This document shows, in pieces, positions 37,101-42,135 of a stretch of DNA of 42,135 bases (position 1 is the first letter of the stretch; each line of letters begins with the position of its first letter). Source of the stretch: Deltaproteobacteria bacterium (GTDB lineage: Bacteria > Myxococcota_A > Polyangia > Haliangiales > Haliangiaceae). The notes beneath the pieces are model-generated. The model ran no database searches. It was not told the DNA's origin and worked only from the letters and a program-made list of their open reading frames with translations. Both the position numbers and the translations under genes were made by a program. The DNA lies in contig JANXOM010000308.1 in NCBI GenBank assembly GCA_025353585.1, positions 1 to 42,135 of the forward strand. The letters run 5' to 3'.

Positions 37101-37463
37101 CAGACCCCGGGCGAGGTGTACGTGCTGCCGCGCGGCGAGTTCGCGCGGTCCCCGACGACCGAGCGCGTCGACATCCACGTCTCCTATGGCCGTCGTGTCC
37201 ACAAGGACCAGAAGGTCGAAGTCTTCGTGGATGCATTCAACCTGTTGAACCAGCAGGACGAGCTCACCACGGACGAGACCTACACGTTCAGCAAGGTCAA
37301 CCCCGTGGTCGGTGGGCAGCCGAGCGACCTCACGCACTTGAAGTCGCTCACGGACGATGGCTTCTCGCACAACCTGACGCCGACGGTGAACCCGAACTTC
37401 GGCAAGGCGACCTCGTACGGCGCGCCGCGTAGCTTCCGCTTCGGCGCTCGCTACACGTTCTAA
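34134..37463 (+). CDS. Oar-like TonB-dependent receptor with N-terminal carboxypeptidase-regulatory-like domain
   Basis: 1109 residues. The signal peptide [20 protein letters not shown] (longer form to about residue 36) is followed by a CarboxypepD_reg-like beta-sandwich ([13 protein letters not shown] through NVTVDTTT, about 38-125). Then come a plug domain with [12 protein letters not shown] and [33 protein letters not shown]-type TBDR signatures, and a large barrel ending [11 protein letters not shown], the classical outer-membrane C-terminal aromatic. It resembles Oar of Myxococcus. Several cysteine pairs lie in loops. The ATG at 34134 has AAAGGAG upstream. It imports or anchors something in the outer membrane; the substrate is unknown. 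Confidence 0.93.
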   Translation: [1109 protein letters not shown]

Positions 37464-37498
37464 CCCGAACGTCCGGCAGCACCCGATTCTTGGGTGAG

Positions 37499-37529
37499 AA
37501 CGGCTCCCTTGTGGGGGCCGTTTTTGTTT
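37499..37529 (+). terminator. Intrinsic terminator after the TonB-dependent receptor
   Basis: AACGGCTCCC (37499-37508) pairs with GGGGGCCGTT (37513-37522) over a TTGT loop and is followed by TTTTGTTT. A smaller CACCC/GGGTG hairpin precedes it, and an outer GTCCGG/CCGGAC pair brackets both. Confidence 0.9.
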
Positions 37530-37599
37530 GTCCGGACGGGCAGTTGGCCGCTTGCGCGGCGACTAGATCGAGTCGCTGGGGTGGTGCGTTGGTACCGCA

Positions 37600-38667
37600 A
37601 TGGACATCCGCTTCGGCGACCACCCCTCGTTCCACCGCGCGGCCGCCGGCATGGTCGGCGTCTCCGCGATCCTCGGCGTCGCGCTCTACCCGGTGACGCC
37701 GCTGGCGCCGCTGGTGGGCGGGCTCGCCGGCATGGCCGCCGGCGCCGCGCTCGGTTACGGCAAGGCGCCCGCGCGCATCGTGCTCGCCGGCCTCGCCGTC
37801 GTGCCGCTGTTCGCGATGGCGCCGAGCGTCGCCGCGATGTCGATCACCGCCGCCGCCCTCGCGCTCGGCCTCGCGGTCGGCACGCGGGGCACGCGCGCGA
37901 TCCTGACGAGCGGGCTCGCCGCCGTCGCCACGCTGGTCGCGATGTGGACGGCGCTGCGCTTTGGCCACGCGGCCAAGCTGCAGGCCTGGTCGCCGCTCGT
38001 GCGCTCCGGCGTCGCGGCCGCCGCGATGGGCATGGTCGGTATCCTCGCGATGCTGCCGCGCCACCTCTCGATCTCGAGCGACCCGGTGAGCGCCGCGGTC
38101 CGCCGCCTGCCCGCAAACCTCGACGCCGAGGTCGCCGGCCTCTGCAAGCGGAGCGTCGCCATCTGGGCGGCCACGAAGGACGACATCGACGACACCGCGG
38201 GCAAGAACCTCGTCCGCGACGGCGTGCTCAAGACGCTCGAGGTCGCGGGCAAGAGCGCGCAGGTCAAGACGACCGGCGCGTCGGAGCAGGAGCTCGGCGC
38301 GCGCGCGGCCGACCTCGACGCGCGCATCGCCGCCGCGACCGACGCCGAGGTGAAGACGCAGTACCAGGCGGCGCGCGCGGCCGTCGGCGACCAGCAGCGC
38401 TACCGCGAGCAGATCGCGAAGGGCCAGGAGCGGCTCGTCGCCCGTATGCACAACCATGTCGCCGCGCTCGAGAAGTTCCAGCTCGCCGCCACGGGCCTCG
38501 AGGCCGCGCGCGCACAGGCCGCCGGCGCCGGCGCCGTGAAGCAGCTCGAGGAGCTCTCCCACGACGTGACCGCCAGCGGCGACGCGCTCGCCGACCTCGA
38601 GCTCGGCGAGACCCTCGCGACCGCCACACTGACCGACGCCCCGACCGCGGTCATCGCGCCGGCCTGA
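37600..38667 (+). CDS. Membrane protein with C-terminal coiled coil, unknown function
   Basis: 355 residues. About five or six hydrophobic segments span roughly 15-160 (MVGVSAILGVALYPV, LVGGLAGMAAGAALG, IVLAGLAVVPLFAMAPS, AAALALGLAVG, LAAVATLVAMW, AAAAMGMVGILAML). A long charged helical region (about 175-335: DIDDTAGKNLVRDGVLKTLE, ELGARAADLDARI) of coiled-coil type follows. No family recognised; an envelope scaffold or phage-shock-like role would be guesswork. The stop TGA is the first three bases of the 95-bp repeat at 38665. It follows the receptor terminator, so it has its own promoter. Confidence 0.78.
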   Translation: MDIRFGDHPSFHRAAAGMVGVSAILGVALYPVTPLAPLVGGLAGMAAGAALGYGKAPARIVLAGLAVVPLFAMAPSVAAMSITAAALALGLAVGTRGTRAILTSGLAAVATLVAMWTALRFGHAAKLQAWSPLVRSGVAAAAMGMVGILAMLPRHLSISSDPVSAAVRRLPANLDAEVAGLCKRSVAIWAATKDDIDDTAGKNLVRDGVLKTLEVAGKSAQVKTTGASEQELGARAADLDARIAAATDAEVKTQYQAARAAVGDQQRYREQIAKGQERLVARMHNHVAALEKFQLAATGLEAARAQAAGAGAVKQLEELSHDVTASGDALADLELGETLATATLTDAPTAVIAPA

Positions 38668-38758
38668 GCCCGCGCCCTCGCGGGCGACTTCTCCGGACAG
38701 GCGCCGGCGGCGGAGCCGACAAGCCGATCGACAAAGACCGCGATTTATTCGCGGCCTC
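38665..38758 (+). repeat. Third locus of the two-hairpin repeat, diverged, starting at a stop codon
   Basis: TGAGCCCGCGCCCTCGCGGG through TTATTCGCGGCCTC, about 88 percent identical to the 95-bp units by eye, with one deleted base. The first hairpin is perfect here (GCCCGCG/CGCGGGC). Its first three bases are the stop of the membrane protein gene, and the next bases after it are again TGA. It is on the plus strand, in the same sense as the gene it follows. Confidence 0.88.
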
Positions 38759-39089
38759 TGATCTCTCGAGCTCGATGTCAGCGACGGGATCGACGCCCGG
38801 TGGCGAGCGGAGATGAGACGAACGCCACCGGACGCGGCCCAGTGCGGCTCCACCGCATCCAGAAAATGAGTCCGAGCATCGGGATGTGCGCGCCGTCGCC
38901 GTCCAGGCTCGCCGTCCGGGCTGGCGAGCAAATCCGCCGCCCGCTCGGCGCGTTCGCGGAGCGGGCGCTCCATCGCATCGAGGAGGACCTTGCGAGCTCG
39001 GTCGGGCTCGCGCCGAGCGTACGACCACGCCCGAGCCCCGGACGGCCCTGAATACCGGCCCCGTCGGCGCGTCTGATACCCTAACCGCC
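38759..39089. other. Intergenic stretch with no convincing gene
   Basis: About 330 bp between the repeat and the TPR gene. The minus strand has an open, helical-looking stretch (RKVLLDAMERPLRERAERA around 38950-39000), but no good start or stop and no recognisable homology. This may be a gene remnant or chance in very GC-rich DNA. The promoter of the TPR gene presumably lies in its last 60 bp, but none is recognisable. Confidence 0.35.
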
Positions 39090-39983
39090 ATGCGCCTCGC
39101 ACGCCTGTTCCTGCTCGCCACGCTCGGCCTGTCCGTCCCGCACCTGGCGCACGCCGAGGACGCCGATGCCTTCTACAAGCAGGGTCTGGCGTACAAGCAG
39201 GAGGGCAAGATCGACGAGGCGATCGCGTCGTTCGAGCAGGCGGTGTCCACGAACCCGAAGCACGCGTTTGCGTGGGCGTCGCTCGGGAACCTCTACAAGC
39301 AGAAGAAGGACCTGCCGAAGTCGATCAACGCGTACGAGCACGCGGTCCAGTTCACCCAGAAGGACAAGGTCATCTGGACGAACCTCGGCACCGCGTACGC
39401 GAACACGAACCAGCTCGACAAGGCGCTCGACGCGCTGACCAAGGCCGCCGCGCTCGACCCGAAGGACGCCGAGATCCAGAGCAAGCTCGGCACGGTCAAG
39501 CGCAAGAAGGGCGACTACGCCGGCGCGGTCGCGGCGCTCGAGGCGAGCGTGAAGGCGCGGCCGGATGACGCGGAGACTCAGCACAACCTCGGCGTCGCGT
39601 ACCGCTACGCGAAGCGCCTCGACGACGCGATCACCGCGCTGTCGACGGCGATCAAGCTCGCGCCGAACGAGGCGCAGTACCACTTCGACCTCGCCGTCGT
39701 GTACCGCCGCAAGCAGGACCCGGACAAGGCGATCCCCGAGTACGAGAAGGCGACCGCGCTCGACCCCGGCAATGCCGAGGGCTGGTTCGACCTCGGCTTC
39801 ATGTACAAGGAGAACCACGACATGGACAAGGCCATCGCCGCCTTCCAGCACTACCTCGACCTGAACAAGGGCAAGGACAAGGACGGCGAGAAGCGCGTGC
39901 AGGACGAGGTCAAGGGCATGGGCGGCGCCGCGCCAGCCGGTAAGCCGGGCGACAAGAAGCCGGCAACGTCTCCGAAGAAGTGA
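39090..39983 (+). CDS. Secreted TPR-repeat protein
   Basis: 297 residues. The signal peptide MRLARLFLLATLGLSVPHLAHA has an AHA cleavage site. Seven TPR units of 34 residues then run from about 25 to 262 (AFYKQGLAYKQEGKIDEAI, AWASLGNLYKQKKDLPKSI, IWTNLGTAYANTNQLDKAL, ETQHNLGVAYRYAKRLDDAI, GWFDLGFMYKENHDMDKAI and so on). The tail is Lys/Gly/Pro-rich. It is a periplasmic protein-protein interaction scaffold; the partner is unknown. The next gene starts 18 bp later, so a two-gene operon is likely. Confidence 0.88.
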   Translation: MRLARLFLLATLGLSVPHLAHAEDADAFYKQGLAYKQEGKIDEAIASFEQAVSTNPKHAFAWASLGNLYKQKKDLPKSINAYEHAVQFTQKDKVIWTNLGTAYANTNQLDKALDALTKAAALDPKDAEIQSKLGTVKRKKGDYAGAVAALEASVKARPDDAETQHNLGVAYRYAKRLDDAITALSTAIKLAPNEAQYHFDLAVVYRRKQDPDKAIPEYEKATALDPGNAEGWFDLGFMYKENHDMDKAIAAFQHYLDLNKGKDKDGEKRVQDEVKGMGGAAPAGKPGDKKPATSPKK

Positions 39984-40001
39984 GCTAACCTGAGATCCGC
40001 G

Positions 40002-40763
40002 ATGCGGATCAGCTGGTTGTCGCCCGACGAGATCGTCGTCGTACGCGAGGCGTTCGACGAGGCCAAGACGACGTACGAGGACGCCTGCGTCCAGGGCGCG
40101 TTCGTGGCGCCGCCGCTGCCGGCGGGACGCGGCGTGCTCGACTGGGATCATATCGCCGAGCACGTGGCCCGCGCGGAGCGAGTGTCGGCCGTGGTGCGTG
40201 ACGGCGGGCTCGTCGCGGCGCGGGCGCGATTCGGCGGCAGCGAGGCGGCGATCGAGGCGGCCACGCTCGCGGCGGCGGCGCACGAGGCCGAGGCGCTGGC
40301 GCTCGACGAGGTGATCGCTGTGCTGACGCGGCCGATCGATCCGTACGTGTTCTACGCGCCCTTCCTCGAGCTCCTGATCTCGCTCGGCAAGGGCGAGGTC
40401 CCGCGGGTGCTCGCGGTGTACGAGGCGTTCGTGGCGGCGTACGCGGCGGTCGTGGCGGAGAGCCTGCACGGGGCCGCGCGGGTGGGGGCGGTCCGCGACG
40501 GGCTGGCGGACGTCTACGTCTCCGCCGGTCGCATCGCGGACGCCGACGCGCTGTACGAGCGCCGGCACGAGGAGGACCAGAACGACGTGGCCGTGGCGCT
40601 CTCGGCGAGCCGCGCGTACCTGGCGTCGGGCGCGCTCAGCCACGCGGTGCGCTGGCTCGGCGTCGCCGCGGCCCGCGCCACGTCGCTCGGCCGGACGGCC
40701 CAGGCGGCCAAGCTGCGCCAGACGCAGGAAGCCGTGACGAAGCGGCTCGGCGAACCAAACTAA
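40002..40763 (+). CDS. Helical protein of unknown function downstream of the TPR protein
   Basis: 253 residues, no signal peptide or membrane segment. It is almost entirely helical and Ala/Glu/Arg-rich. The C-terminal half looks like degenerate TPRs (VRDGLADVYVSAGRIADADAL, AVALSASRAYLASGALSHAV, RTAQAAKLRQTQEAV). The N-terminal WLSPDEIVVVREAFDEAK has no relative I recognise. The ATG at 40002 has GAGATC upstream, only a weak ribosome site. Probably co-transcribed with the TPR gene. Confidence 0.7.
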   Translation: MRISWLSPDEIVVVREAFDEAKTTYEDACVQGAFVAPPLPAGRGVLDWDHIAEHVARAERVSAVVRDGGLVAARARFGGSEAAIEAATLAAAAHEAEALALDEVIAVLTRPIDPYVFYAPFLELLISLGKGEVPRVLAVYEAFVAAYAAVVAESLHGAARVGAVRDGLADVYVSAGRIADADALYERRHEEDQNDVAVALSASRAYLASGALSHAVRWLGVAAARATSLGRTAQAAKLRQTQEAVTKRLGEPN

Positions 40764-40783
40764 GGCGCTGCGCGGTCGATGCG

Positions 40784-41470
40784 ATGACCATGGGCGTGGC
40801 CGAGACGAGCGGCGCGCGCATCCACGTTCTCCGGGCCGGGATGTTCGCCCGTCGGGATGCTCGCCGAGCTGATCGAAAGCGGCGTCTGCTGGACACCGCT
40901 CGCGGACGCGCACGACGTGGGCGTGCCCGATGCGCGCGGGCACGGCGACACGGGCGCGCCAGCGGACGGCGAGCCGGCTACCGGTACGATGACCGCGCGC
41001 GCGCCGTGGGGTAGCCGTGCGCGGGCTGCGGCGCCGAGCGGCCGGTGCCCGTCGGGCACTCGATGGGCCGGATGACAGCGGCGGTGGCCGTCGCGGGGGC
41101 CGCGGGGCGGGCGCGTGGCGCGGCGTCGGGCGGGTGGACCCGACCTTCTCGAGGGTCGAGCGCGCTTGCGCGAGGTCAGCGCGAGAAACGTCGCCGAGCG
41201 TCATCGTGGAGCCTCGGCCGCGTCGTGCCGAGCTGGTCGGGGAGGCGCACGCGCGGCACCCGTCGGGCGGCGGCGATCGCCACGCTGCGGGCCGAGGCGC
41301 GGCTGAAGGCGCGCACGGGCGCGTTCGACGTGCGCACGCCGCCGACCCCCGACGACCGCGACGGGGGCCGCGCGTTCGAGGTGCCGTGCTTGCTCTTCAT
41401 CGGGGGATGCTCCCGTGGTCGCCCGAGCGATGGCGGAGGAGCTGCGGTTGATGGAGCGCGGCTGCGCGTA
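40784..41470 (+). pseudogene. Alpha/beta-hydrolase pseudogene broken by several frameshifts
   Basis: Recognisable pieces lie in order but in different frames: MTMGVAETSGARIHVLRAG (40784), then ESGVCWTPLADAHDVGVP and DARGHGDTGAP (about 40870-40965), GYRYDDRARAV (about 40977), RPVPVGHSMGRMTAAVAVAG with the GHSMG nucleophile elbow (about 41040-41098), RRAELVGEAHARHP (about 41221), VPCLLFIGG (about 41380), and DAPVVARAMAEELRLMERGC ending TAG at 41468-41470. The segment that normally holds the HG oxyanion loop is missing. No functional product is expected. The order of pieces matches proline-iminopeptidase or lactonase-like hydrolases. Confidence 0.75.
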
Positions 41471-41760
41471 GCGGTGCTCTGGGAGGTGGGGCAAGGCGTG
41501 CCATCGATCAGCCCGAGCCGCGGGCGGCGTTCGTGCGCGAGCCGACGTAGTTGCCATCCGAGTTGCCATCCGAACCGGTGAGGCTGCCCGGGACCGGGCG
41601 CCGAGGGGTGGGCGCGTAGCGTTGCTCTGGGAGGTGGGGCACGGCGTGCCATCGATCCGCCCGAGCCGCGGGCGACGTTCGTGCGCGAGCCGACGTAGTT
41701 GCCATCCGCACCGGTGACGCTGCCCCGAGGGACGGGCGCCGAGGGGGTTGGCGCGTAGCG
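41464..41760. repeat. Imperfect tandem duplication, about 140-150 bp per unit
   Basis: Unit one starts near 41464 and unit two near 41613. Shared landmarks in both are GCTCTGGGAGGTGGGGCA, GGCGTGCCATCGAT, TTCGTGCGCGAGCCGACGTA, GTTGCCATCCG and GGCGCGTAGCG. Unit one has an extra GTTGCCATCCGA, a 12-bp internal duplication. GCGCGTAGCG recurs at the start, the middle junction and the end (about 41464, 41613 and 41751). No coding function is visible. Confidence 0.85.
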
Positions 41761-41930
41761 GCATGAGGGTACCGGCACGACGGCGAGGACGCACGCGCGC
41801 ATGGCGGCGCAGACGAACACGGGCGTGGCGCTTGGGCCGCGTCGACCGCGGGCGGGTTGACCGCGGCTGCGGCGGCGCTGCGTGGACCCACATTGCGTTC
41901 GCGGTTGAGGTTGCGCTCGCGGTCTCGGCT

Positions 41931-42135
<205 letters not shown>

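Noticed and set aside
37348..39102. A 584-residue minus-strand open frame over the membrane protein gene and repeat
   Set aside because: It runs through the stop-codon repeat and is antisense to a protein with clear membrane segments. Composition is that of a shadow.

Overview
The window reads as a chromosomal segment of a very GC-rich, Gram-negative, predatory-type bacterium, most likely a Myxococcota (delta-proteobacterial) lineage. The reasons are the density of lipoproteins and secreted proteins of unknown function, a eukaryote-like Ser/Thr kinase with a C-terminal membrane anchor plus a PP2C phosphatase, an FHA-GGDEF protein, a 1600-residue-class NAD-glutamate dehydrogenase, an Oar-like TonB-dependent receptor, and a LexA-like box resembling the Myxococcus type. 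The taxonomic call is inference; no rRNA is present.

Layout. 1-221: tandem 95-bp repeats ending exactly on the stop codon of an rsmB-like gene. 219-6469: rsmB and the giant NAD-GDH on the minus strand, separated by a long hairpin. 6605-12297: an alpha/beta hydrolase and four secreted lipoproteins, with a long inverted repeat and another 95-bp repeat. 12361-13087: Fur-box-controlled bfd-bfr iron storage operon. 13106-17190: two tandem paralogous secreted proteins divergent from a Ser/Thr kinase, then a small secreted protein. 17288-23254: a TPR lytic transglycosylase, an S9 prolyl oligopeptidase, and the xseB-ispA-diguanylate cyclase operon, divergent from a fur-like regulator. 24636-29407: a phospholipase-D-like lipoprotein, a CASTOR/POLLUX-type channel, and the PP2C-yceI-lipoprotein cluster. 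29500-32768: cinA-thpR-recA. 32995-37463: an Ig-like lipoprotein and a large TonB-dependent receptor. 37600-40763: a membrane protein with the third 95-bp repeat site, a TPR protein and a helical unknown. 40764-42135: a decaying region with a multiply frameshifted alpha/beta hydrolase, an imperfect tandem duplication and hexamer/heptamer microsatellites running off the right edge.

Working together: Fur (24100) plausibly controls bfd-bfr through the Fur box at 12378-12396. The kinase, PP2C phosphatase and FHA-GGDEF protein are components of phospho-Thr and c-di-GMP signalling. The Slt transglycosylase acts on the cell wall. The lipoprotein/receptor pair is an outer-membrane module.

The most distinctive feature is a dispersed two-hairpin repeat of about 95 bp. 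At each of the three loci seen it starts exactly at the TGA stop codon of the upstream gene, in the same orientation, within a conserved CCTGAGC context. This looks like a small non-autonomous transposon or REP-like family. A second curiosity is a 54-bp palindromic in-frame insertion in cinA bounded by 13-bp direct repeats.
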